Assembly (NCBI RefSeq): GCF_902489465.1
Contig: NZ_CABTZZ010000033.1
Location: 1 to 20,039 of the forward strand
Reading direction: 5' to 3'
DNA from: an uncultured Varibaculum sp.
Lineage (GTDB): Bacteria; Actinomycetota; Actinomycetes; Actinomycetales; Actinomycetaceae
Length of the DNA: 20,039 bases
Every line of letters starts with the position of its first letter. The first letter of the stretch is position 1. The notes under the pieces were generated by a model, which did not search any database, had not been told where the DNA came from, and worked only from the letters and a program-made list of their open reading frames with translations. The translations under genes and the position numbers were made by a program. Below are positions 1 to 7,000 of the stretch, piece after piece.

Positions 1-599
1 CCGCCGTTCCCGCCAGTGCAGATGCCACTGTGGCCAAGCAGATCGCCACCTCTGTGGATTCTGGGCAACTGGCAAAAGGTACGGTTGAGAAGCTGACCGT
101 TAACCAAGAAGTTACTTCTGGGGTGGCAGAGCCTACGCAGTCGAATGTAGCTGCGAAGGTAAGCGCTGCGCCAGCTCCGGCTAGGGCTACTGCGTCCGCA
201 GCTACCCAGAATACGCAGCGCTCGTCCTCAGAATCTGCTGAGACCTTCGTGGGTCGCGACCTCGGTAAAGCTGATGGTACTGCGGTAGGAATTGCGATGC
301 AGTATCGGGGCGTTCCCTATGTTTGGGGCGGCACTACTCCTAGTGGTTTTGATTGCTCCGGGTTTGTGGGCTATGTGTATCGTCAGCTGGGGTATTCGCT
401 ACCTCGCTCAACTGGTGGGATTGCTGCTGCTGGTACTAAGCTTCCGCTCAGCCAAGCACAGCCCGGTGATATTTTGTGGAAGTCAGGTCACGTGGCCATC
501 TACGTTGGCGGCGGAAAGCTGATTCATGCCCCCAAGCCAGGTGATCGCGTTAAGGTAGCACCGATTTATTCGAACGGCTTCAAGGTTATTCGCCTGTAG
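1..599 (+). CDS. Secreted NlpC/P60 peptidoglycan endopeptidase, C-terminal part (5' end outside window)
   Basis: The reading frame is already open at base 3 and has no convincing start inside the window, so this is the C-terminal part of a longer protein. The visible part begins with an Ala/Ser/Thr-rich, low-complexity linker of about 70 residues, typical between a cell-wall targeting region and a catalytic domain. An NlpC/P60 domain follows. Counting from the GTG codon at base 30, the catalytic cysteine is C109 in GFDCSGFVGYVYRQLG, the catalytic histidine is H154 in SGHVAIYVG, and H166 in LIHAPKPGD is the third polar residue. PYVWGGTTP just before the cysteine is also a family hallmark. Family members cut the D-Glu/meso-DAP (or equivalent) bond in peptidoglycan stem peptides during wall remodelling and cell separation. 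Secretion is inferred from the linker because the signal peptide lies outside the window. The gene ends at TAG 597-599 and a strong terminator follows. Confidence 0.93.
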   Translation, partial: AVPASADATVAKQIATSVDSGQLAKGTVEKLTVNQEVTSGVAEPTQSNVAAKVSAAPAPARATASAATQNTQRSSSESAETFVGRDLGKADGTAVGIAMQYRGVPYVWGGTTPSGFDCSGFVGYVYRQLGYSLPRSTGGIAAAGTKLPLSQAQPGDILWKSGHVAIYVGGGKLIHAPKPGDRVKVAPIYSNGFKVIRL

Positions 600-721
600 C
601 AACTGACTGCCTGTAGGCTACGGCGGTGCGCTAGGAGTAACTGCTGTTGCTGATATTGGGTGCTGGTCTGGATGCGTGACTTTCATGTGAGGGTAGCGCC
701 AGAATATTCTTAAGAAAGCAG

Positions 722-758
722 TTAAGAACGTAGCGCCGATAGGTTCTTAATAGTTTTT
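722..758 (+). terminator. Weak hairpin ahead of the main terminator
   Basis: TTAAGAAC (722-729) and GTTCTTAA (743-750) form an 8-bp perfect stem with a 13-nt loop, followed by TAGTTTTT. It sits a few bases upstream of a much stronger terminator, so the two probably act in tandem after the NlpC/P60 gene. The AT-rich stem makes it weak alone. Confidence 0.4.
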
Positions 759-763
759 GCTGG

Positions 764-801
764 TTGTGACCCGAGGGATTCCCTCGGGTCACAATCTTTT
801 T
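764..801 (+). terminator. Strong rho-independent terminator of the NlpC/P60 gene
   Basis: TTGTGACCCGAGGG (764-777) and CCCTCGGGTCACAA (781-794) make a perfect 14-bp stem with a 3-nt loop, followed directly by TCTTTTT on the plus strand. Upstream there is no A-run that would serve the minus strand, so it should terminate rightward transcription from the hydrolase gene. About 165 bp of sequence without other visible signals separates the stop codon from this hairpin. Confidence 0.9.
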
Positions 802-844
802 AACTATTTCCCTGTTGCTGCTTACTCCACTTTATCCCGTCGCT

Positions 845-995
845 GGCGGGTCTTTCCGTCTCCGGAGGGTACATTTGCGCGTGGAGGGTGATTCTGGCGC
901 GTATATTGCCTGCATGTGTGTCTACGCCTGACGCTTTCACCCTCCAGAGCTGAGATTACCCTCCAGCTCTAGGCAATTCGCCTTTTCGACCCCCC
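845..995. repeat. Inverted 19-bp-period heptamer array, copy A
   Basis: Left arm: GGCGGGT at 845 and GGAGGGT at 864 and 883, each 19 bp after the last. Right arm: the inverted heptamer ACCCTCC at 939 and 958, again 19 bp apart, plus a possible outlying ACCCCCC at 989. Exactly 49 bp (890-938) lie between the innermost heptamers. The 12-bp spacers differ and do not pair across the arms. The 49-bp core is very similar to that of the copy at 1252-1371. There is no reading frame, because 19 is not a multiple of three. Function unknown. Confidence 0.85.
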
Positions 996-1011
996 TAGTA
1001 TTCCTCGCGCT

Positions 1012-1206
1012 GGCGGGTCTTTAAGGTGCTGGCGGCTCTTTTTATTTCGGGAGGGTGTTTAAGGCGTACGGGCATTTAGGTCTCGGGAGGTTATTGTTGC
1101 GTCTGGAGGGTGGTTTTGCATGTGGAGGGCGCTGCTGTCGCGCATATTTCCTAGTAACGAGATACTACCCAACATTTACACCCTCCGGAGACTAAATTGT
1201 CCCTCG
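1012..1206. repeat. Inverted 19-bp-period heptamer array, copy B
   Basis: Left arm: GGCGGGT 1012, GGCGGCT 1031, GGAGGGT 1050, a degenerate GTACGGG near 1066, GGAGGTT 1086, GGAGGGT 1105 and GGAGGGC 1124. The interval 1050 to 1086 is 36 bp instead of 38, so two bases seem lost there. Right arm: ACCCTCC 1180 and a degenerate TCCCTCG near 1200. The gap between innermost heptamers (1131-1179) is again 49 bp. The left edge carries TTCCTCGCGCTGGCGGGTCT (1001-1020), repeated with one change at 1241-1260 at the edge of the next copy. This copy is the most decayed of the first three. Confidence 0.8.
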
Positions 1207-1251
1207 ACTTTTTATCAACAGTCCTTACAGTTCGCTTCTGTTCCTCGCGCT

Positions 1252-1371
1252 AGCGGGTCTTTCTGTCTCGGGAGGGTGTTTTTGCGCGTGGAGGGTGATT
1301 CTGGGCTTGGAGGGTGATACTGGCATATATATTGCCTGTTTATGTGTCTACGCCTGACATTTTCACCCTCC
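1252..1371. repeat. Inverted 19-bp-period heptamer array, copy B-prime
   Basis: Left arm: AGCGGGT 1252, then GGAGGGT at 1271, 1290 and 1309, all at exact 19-bp steps. Right arm: one clear ACCCTCC at 1365. The 49-bp core (1316-1364) shares the long segments TATATTGCCTG and TGTGTCTACGCCTGAC with the core of copy A. Compared with copy A, the left arm has one extra 19-bp unit, so these related copies differ by gain or loss of a whole unit. Confidence 0.85.
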
Positions 1372-1693
1372 AAGGACTTAGAACATACAGAAAAATAAGT
1401 CCTAGTAGATGAATGGGTAGGTGCGGATTTTTTGCTATTCATTAAGGAGGGCGCAGGTATTCCTTTTAATTAGGGTGGCAGGTTCGTCCTCCGCGGGCAG
1501 GAATATGCTTATGAGGTGCGGATGGAAAGGGAACAACAGAATCTGGACGGAATAAGGAGGACGAGCTAAGGAGGAGTGATGACTAGGGGGGGGCGATTGA
1601 TCTGTATCGTGCATGAAACAACCACTCCCGGCGAGGGCATTAACCATAAAAGAACTGTTCAAAGGGACAGTGGAGTCAGGGCACTATAGACCT
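1372..1693. other. Purine-rich intergenic stretch with several Shine-Dalgarno-like sites
   Basis: Between the last array copy and the AbiEi-like gene the plus strand is rich in purines. It carries TAAGGAGG three times (1442, 1553 and 1568 regions). Only the third precedes a start codon at a suitable distance; see the small reading frame at 1579. No terminator for the converging minus-strand gene is obvious, and I see no RNA gene. Confidence 0.4.
1579..1689 (+). CDS. Possible small protein of 36 aa with a poly-G tract near its start
   Basis: An ATG at 1579 follows the strong ribosome binding site AAGGAGGAG with suitable spacing and opens a frame to TAG 1687-1689. The product would start MTRGGRLICIVHETTTPGEG. 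A run of eight G (1586-1593) lies within the first codons. The frame ends a few bases before the stop of the converging AbiEi-like gene. There is no recognisable domain, signal peptide or membrane segment. It may be a chance frame in a purine-rich region where AAGGAGG recurs without genes, so confidence is low. Confidence 0.2.
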   Translation: MTRGGRLICIVHETTTPGEGINHKRTVQRDSGVRAL

Positions 1694-2764
1694 TTACATA
1701 TTAAAGGCAGGCTTTTTCAAACGGTACAAGTGTGGCAGTGCCACCCCGTTCCAGCTAGTGCCTAACTGTTTGCACAGTAATTTTGCGAAGCCCAAAGTGT
1801 CTGCCACGTCCTCGTAGGTAAAACGGTAAATATGCCACCCGAGTTTTTGTAGCCTGCTTTGGCGGTGCTTTTCCCCTTGAATGGCGTCGAAAGCTTTGCG
1901 AGGATCGCTGCTCTGATACTTTTGCATACCGTCGATTTCGAACGCCTCGCGAATCTTCGGGAGAGCGGCATCCAGGAAATAGCTTTGAGCGGGAGAAATC
2001 TGAACTTGAAACTGAGGAATTAGGCGCTTCACCTGTGCTAACTGAGCTGCGGCATGAAATAAAGATTCCGCGTAGCTTTCGAATCGGGGATCCATATTTG
2101 CGAGGATTCGCCGAGCTTGAGGTGCCCCGAGTCGTTTTCGATAGTTGTTGGCGAGGTCTGTCATTTGCGCACGCAGTTTTGGAATCCGATCTGCGAAAGT
2201 CTCTCGGCCGCGACGATCAAGTTCACGCCACTGCGGAATTAGCTTTCTAGCTGCGGAATCAGCAACTGCTTGCGCGCTTCCTGCTGGGAGCCAGGCAGAG
2301 CATTGCAACGTGGTCGTAGGAAGGTCGGTGATGCGCACTCGGTGCCCAATATATTTAGTGGAATCTTTTGGAAGGGCGATCTTGTGGAAAATTAATGGAG
2401 TCGGTGGCATTTTCGTGCGGATAGGGCGCCCTTGGGAAGTATCAACATCAACCCACGCTGGCAGCAGTTTCTTTTCAAAATGCCTAGTCGAGGTATGGAT
2501 AGGAGTATCGCCTCGCAGTGATTTTAGGGATAGACCATGCAACAGGGCGGCGGTAACCCCGATAAACACCGGGGGAGTGTGGCATCGCGCCGCGTGGGAG
2601 GCGATTTGTCCTAACTTTACGTAGCGGATCCGCTGCCATTTGTTCGCTGATTTAAGAGGCCTGATCACGTGTCCGCGCCCGACTTTAATTAGGGAGCCGT
2701 TTGCTAGGGAGTCTTCTAGGACTCTCCGCGAAAAGGCCTGGGTGCTGATGAGTTCAGGAAACAT
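1694..2764 (-). CDS. AbiEi/DUF559-like protein: winged-helix-type N-terminus with PD-(D/E)XK-like C-terminus
   Basis: The 356-aa protein follows the layout of an actinobacterial family often annotated as type IV antitoxin AbiEi-like or DUF559 proteins. The N-terminal region (about 1-35) contains LANGSLIKVGRGHVIRP, like the small winged-helix segment of AbiEi proteins. Residues 66-80 (VFIGVTAALLHGLSL) match the usual S/T-AA-LHGL element. The C-terminal third resembles the Vsr/DUF559 nuclease fold: E229 and E233 (DPRFESYAESL), D265 (SYFLDAALP), E276-D278 (FEIDGMQKY), then EK at 298-299 and GWHIYRFTYEDV at 309-320. The start is ATG 2762-2764; upstream there is only a weak GGTG-like site. No AbiEii-type toxin partner is adjacent, so this is an orphan. 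Its role is unknown: it may regulate transcription or act on DNA, and the nuclease activity is inferred from fold resemblance only. Confidence 0.75.
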   Translation of the reverse strand: MFPELISTQAFSRRVLEDSLANGSLIKVGRGHVIRPLKSANKWQRIRYVKLGQIASHAARCHTPPVFIGVTAALLHGLSLKSLRGDTPIHTSTRHFEKKLLPAWVDVDTSQGRPIRTKMPPTPLIFHKIALPKDSTKYIGHRVRITDLPTTTLQCSAWLPAGSAQAVADSAARKLIPQWRELDRRGRETFADRIPKLRAQMTDLANNYRKRLGAPQARRILANMDPRFESYAESLFHAAAQLAQVKRLIPQFQVQISPAQSYFLDAALPKIREAFEIDGMQKYQSSDPRKAFDAIQGEKHRQSRLQKLGWHIYRFTYEDVADTLGFAKLLCKQLGTSWNGVALPHLYRLKKPAFNM

Positions 2765-2828
2765 AGCTACACCGCTTAATTCAAGTTAGTTCAGGTTGGT
2801 TCAGGTTGTTTTTGGAAACATAGCTACA
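2757..2828. repeat. Short duplication of the AbiEi-like gene's start region
   Basis: GGAAACATAGCTACA occurs at 2757-2771, across the start codon of the AbiEi-like gene, and again at 2814-2828, 57 bp upstream of that gene. Read on the minus strand, the upstream copy gives ATG TTT CCA followed by TGA four codons later, so it is a decoy start that encodes nothing. GTTCAGGTTG-type short repeats fill the space between. Confidence 0.6.
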
Positions 2829-2913
2829 TCGTGCCAGGCATAGTTTGCCGAGTCTCGTCCTCAATAACCAGACAAGGATATTTTCGGTTTGTTTGTACCT
2901 GGGGACTGGCGTT

Positions 2914-3155
2914 ATCGGGTCTTGGTTTTTAGATGCCGCGGGAGGGTACTTATGTCTTGGGAGGGTGACCATGTCGTTGGAGGGTGTTTTCGCCCCGGGA
3001 GGGCGCTGTTGCGCGCGGAGGGCGTTACTGTCCCGGGAGGGTGGAAAGGTTACGCGGGACGAGGCGACCGGGTGTTACGGCTGGTTAAAAGACCCTCCGG
3101 TGACATTTTCACCCTCCAGCGACGTAAATACCCTCCGAAGGCAGATCCATCTTCC
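2914..3155. repeat. Inverted 19-bp-period heptamer array, copy C (largest and most regular)
   Basis: Left arm: GGAGGGT or GGAGGGC at 2941, 2960, 2979, 2998, 3017 and 3036, six units at exact 19-bp steps. ATCGGGTCTT at 2914 resembles the left-edge motif of copies A and B. Right arm: ACCCTCC at 3092, 3111 and 3130 and a degenerate ATCTTCC at 3149, all at 19-bp steps. The innermost heptamers are 49 bp apart (3043-3091), as in every other copy. The core sequence differs from those of copies A and B-prime, so the spacing is kept better than the core sequence. Confidence 0.9.
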
Positions 3156-3243
3156 GGCGGTAAGCTAGCTTTCGGGGACGGGGAGGCGGAGGGGGCGGAA
3201 TCGATGCGTTTGTCCTTATATATAGTGCTGATTCCTTTTGCGA

Positions 3244-3419
3244 GGAGGGCGCGCTTGTCTCGGGAGGGTGATTTGTTTCGGGATAGTGTTTTCGCCGTGG
3301 GAGGGCGATTTTGCCTTGGGAGGGTGGAATGGTTGTGTGTTTGGCGGAAAGTACTGGTGGATTCTGGTGAAAGCACCCTCCGGCGGCAAATTGACCCACC
3401 GGCGATGAGATTACCCTCC
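3244..3419. repeat. Inverted 19-bp-period heptamer array, copy D
   Basis: Left arm: GGAGGGC 3244, GGAGGGT 3263, a decayed GGATAGT 3281, GGAGGGC 3300 and GGAGGGT 3319. Right arm: ACCCTCC 3375, ACCCACC 3394 and ACCCTCC 3413. The core (3326-3374) is again 49 bp. It starts GGAA, like those of copies C and E. The copy lies about 90 bp after copy C in the same orientation. Confidence 0.88.
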
Positions 3420-3500
3420 GGAGACGAAATTGAGCGTTTATGGTGGAGAGGCTCTAAAATCAGCAGTCCCTTGATGAGGGAACCGTGCCGGATGCACTGA

Positions 3501-3848
3501 CGAGCTGGGACGTGCTGAAGATGTGGGGAATATAGATAATCGGGGACAGGTAAACATGCTGGGATACGTAATTAATCTGGGATGCCTAAAAAATCTGCCA
3601 GCTACCGACAATCGGGGGCGCACCGAATGGCGGGGCGTAGACAAACCGGGACAGGTAGATATGCTGGGATACTTAATTAATCTGGGATGCGTAATCAATC
3701 TGGCTACATAGACAAACTGGGACACGTAGACAATCTGACAACTACCGACAATCCGGGATACGTAGACAAATTGGCGGGGTCTAGGCAACCCGACAACCCG
3801 ACACCTACCGACAATCTGGAACCCACCAATAATCTGAGCTTAATAGGA
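3501..3848. repeat. 18-bp tandem repeat array upstream of the pilus locus
   Basis: About twenty degenerate units with consensus near AATCTGGGATACGTAGAC run in one direction. Well-kept units start at 3538, 3556, 3574, 3592, 3643, 3661, 3679, 3714, 3732, 3750, 3795 and 3813. A higher-order repeat is visible: the four units from 3538 match the four units from 3643. In one frame the repeat would read NLGYVD, but several units are 16, 17, 19 or 8 bp long and break any frame, so it does not look coding now. It ends about 90 bp before the adhesin promoter. It may be a protein-binding array or a decayed hexapeptide-coding relic. Confidence 0.75.
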
Positions 3849-3939
3849 CGTATGTCCTCAGGGCCGAAATAATCTAAAACAATCGGACGAAAATGCAAGA
3901 AAAGCTGTAATAGTTTGCAGGAATAGCTCGCCCGAACTG

Positions 3940-3968
3940 TTGTGAAAAAAAGATTAATCTACTATCAT
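3940..3968 (+). promoter_or_regulatory. Likely promoter of the pilus operon, with a palindrome between its boxes
   Basis: TTGTGA (3940-3945) and TATCAT (3963-3968) are separated by exactly 17 bp and match the sigma-70 type -35 and -10 boxes at 4/6 and 5/6 positions. The spacer contains the perfect 10-bp palindrome AGATTAATCT (3951-3960), a possible repressor site. Transcription from here would give a leader of about 60 nt before the GTG at 4038. GGAATAGCT occurs both upstream (3920) and downstream (3991) of these boxes. Confidence 0.5.
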
Positions 3969-4037
3969 TGAAACTAACTATTTGAGTTGAGGAATAGCTG
4001 TAACTTTTGGTGGCTGGCTCATAGTAGAGGTGTTAAC

Positions 4038-7000
4038 GTGGCAAGTAAGGTAGTTAGCAGAAGGCTTATTGCTTCGCTGTCGGTTTTAGGGCTGTTGTTG
4101 TCAACATTGCTGGTGATCGTGCCGATGACGGCGCCCGCAGTTGAACAGAGTAACTCCGCTAAAGCCACCTCTGCTACCGGCAACAAGTCCGCAAAACTTT
4201 CTGCAAGCACCAACCACTCCACCACCAGCAACACCAAAAACTCCAGCGCCGCCACCGATAATAACCAGGCGCAACAGTTCAATTTCCAGCAGACTAATGC
4301 CGGCGTTCCCCAAGCACTTCGCGTTCCAGCTCCGATGCGGGCGGGGGTACCCCCAACTGACGACCGTTTCACTTTCAATGGAACGGAGCTCACCGGCCTG
4401 ACAGATAAAGGTAAGGCCGCGCTAGAAGCTAATAAAGAACTGACCATCCCGGCGGGTACTACCAAGATTGCGGAGGGCGTGTTTTCGGGGCTGAATCTCA
4501 CAAAGGTTACGTTGCCGGATTCGGTTACCGAGGTTGCAGATCGCGCGTTTTACGATAATCAGATTTCGAAGCTTACGGCGCCGGGTTTGAAGATTATTGG
4601 TGAGGGCGCATTCCAGAAGAACAAGCTGACCGATTTCGAGTCTTCCACGGTGGAAACTATTGGCGAGGGCGCGTTCAGCGATAACGCCCTGAAATCGGTA
4701 AAGATTAAGAGTGCGCCGGTAACCGTTATTCCGGCGAACACTTTCCGTGATAATCAACTGGATACGGTGGAGCTGCCAGATACTGTCACCGAGATCGGTG
4801 CCAGCGCGTTTGCCAATAATATGCTTAAGGGAGTCACGCTTCCTTCTAAGCTGGCAAAAGTGGGGCAGGAGGCTTTTAGTGGTAACCAGATTGAGAAGGT
4901 GAAGATTCCATCTACTGTCACCGATTTTGGTCCGGAAGTGTTTGCGAATAACCAGCGCTGGGTGGTGCTGGATAAGGCTGATGGGCAACAATCGCTCCCG
5001 GCCGCGGTAAAGTCCGAAAAGTACAATTCTGGGTTTGGTCAGGTGGCCGCGGAGGATACGGTCTCGATTACCATTAACTACATTGATGCGGATACTAATA
5101 AACCTTTACGTAGCCCCCAGGTGCTGCAAAGTGAGTTCACCGAACCAGACGGAGTCTATTTCGCGGGCGAAGAAAACACTATTAAGGCACCGCAGCTGGC
5201 TGGCTACGCGGTGACTCCAGATTCCCAAAAGATTACCCCGCAGGCCGGGGCGGCTAATGAGGTCACTTTTAAATACAAGAAAACCGATTTCTCACCCAAG
5301 ATCAGCGGGGAAATTGTAAAGCATATCGCTAAAGATGGCGATGGTTCCAAAGCAGCCCTGCTGGCGGGGGTGACCGCGACAGACACTGACGGGAATGATA
5401 TTACCGCTTCCCTGACAGTTTCTCCCGAATCAATAGACACCAGTGTGCAAGAGGCTACCTACGATGTCTACTACACCGCTACCGATTCTAAGGGGCGCAC
5501 CAAGACCGTTAAAGGCAAAGTGGCAGTAGGTCCGGATTGGCCAGAAAAAACCATCTGCCCCGGATGGCAAGTAAAAGACTTCAAGTATCACACCTGGACT
5601 GATTCTAAAGATAAACAGTGGAACTCTGTAGCTGGTTTTAGCACTACCGGATTGGCGAAATATAGAGCTGGTCAGACTAAAAATAGTACAGATTGGTGCT
5701 GGCCCACTATCGGGGACAAAGGACAGCCAATCGACTCTATTTCTGAGGACGCGTTCCGGTCGACACCTTTGACTTCGGTGCCAGATTCCTGGGGGAATAT
5801 AGAACACATTGGAATGCGGGCGTTTGTGAACTCTAAACTTACCGCGCTGCCGGATTCCTGGGGCAAGGTTAAGAGTATTGATTATTATGCTTTTCAAAAT
5901 AACCAGCTAACCGCTCTTCCTAAATCTTGGGGGGATGTCTCCTACTTGGGGGATTCAGCTTTTAAGAATAATAAGATTACTTCCCTGGAGGCGCCCTGGG
6001 GCAAGATTACTGACCTTCCCGAGGGTGTATTTCAAGACAATGAAATAGTTTCGGTGCCGGATTCTTGGGGCGACATAACTCGTATTTGGCAACTAGCATT
6101 TTACGGGAACCAGCTTACTGCCCTTCCCGATTCTTGGGGGAAAGTAGCTACTCTGGGTAGGCATGCCTTCTACAACAATAAGCTGACTGCGCTGCCGAAT
6201 TCTTGGGGGAAGATCACCTCCTTACCCACCAGTGTCTTTGATTCCAACCAGTTAGTTTCCTTACCCGCTTGGGGTAGGGTTACGGAAGTTGGTGGCTCCG
6301 CGTTCCAAAACAATCAAATAACTGCGCTCCCTGACTCATGGGATGAAGTCGCTAGCGTGGGTGAAGCCGCGTTCAGGAATAATAAAATCGCTGCGTTAAC
6401 TGCTGACTGGGGCAAGATTACCTCTCTGCCCTCATTTGTATTTAATAATAACCAGATAGCTTCGCTGCCAGCTTGGGGGTCAATTACCAGCATCGGGAAT
6501 TCTGCATTTGAGAAAAACAAGCTAACTAAACTCCCAGATTCTTGGGAAAACGTGTCTCGGCTAGGCACGAGTAGTTTTGCTTCTAACCTGTTAACTTCTT
6601 TGCCGGATTCTTGGGGCAAGATAACCGTTATCCCCGAAAAGGCTTTCTACGATAACCAACTGGCCTCGCTGCCCGCCTGGGGATCGGTAACCACTATCGG
6701 TAAGAACTCGTTCGTGCGAAATAACCTCACGGTACTTCCGGACTCGTGGGACAGTGTAACCACCATTGAACCTTGTGCTTTTGCGGGTAAGAACATTTAT
6801 AAAGATAACGCTTATCCCGATTACCGTTGTTACCCGTCTGAGGCAAATACCGGTACTAATATTAACCAGATTCAATCCCTACCATCTTCTTGGGGGAAAG
6901 TGAAGACTATTGGGGCTCAGGCTTTTATGGGCAATGCCCTCACCGGTCTGCCGGATTCGTGGGCTAGCGTTACTAGTATCGGCGCCGAGAGTTTCAAAGA

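Noticed and set aside
845..3419. CRISPR or TIGR-like guide array reading of the 19-bp periodic heptamers
   Set aside because: The repeats are only 7 bp with 12-bp spacers, the two arms are inverted about a fixed core, and no cas- or tas-like gene is present. This does not match either system.
2845..3500. Overlapping open frames of 60-200 codons across the heptamer arrays on both strands
   Set aside because: The 19-bp pitch rotates through all frames, so the frames consist of repeat translation (Arg/Gly/Pro-rich or Ser/Pro-rich) without domains or credible start sites.
3523..3872. Hexapeptide-repeat proteins encoded by the 18-bp repeat (NLGYVD on plus, VYVSQI on minus)
   Set aside because: Unit lengths of 16, 17, 19 and 8 bp break the frames, there is no proper ribosome binding site, and both strands are equally open, as expected for any 18-bp repeat.
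3987..4037. TTG at 3987 as the start of the adhesin
   Set aside because: It has no ribosome binding site and would put 17 non-signal residues (including WW and C) before a normal signal peptide. GTG 4038 has AGAGGTG at correct spacing.
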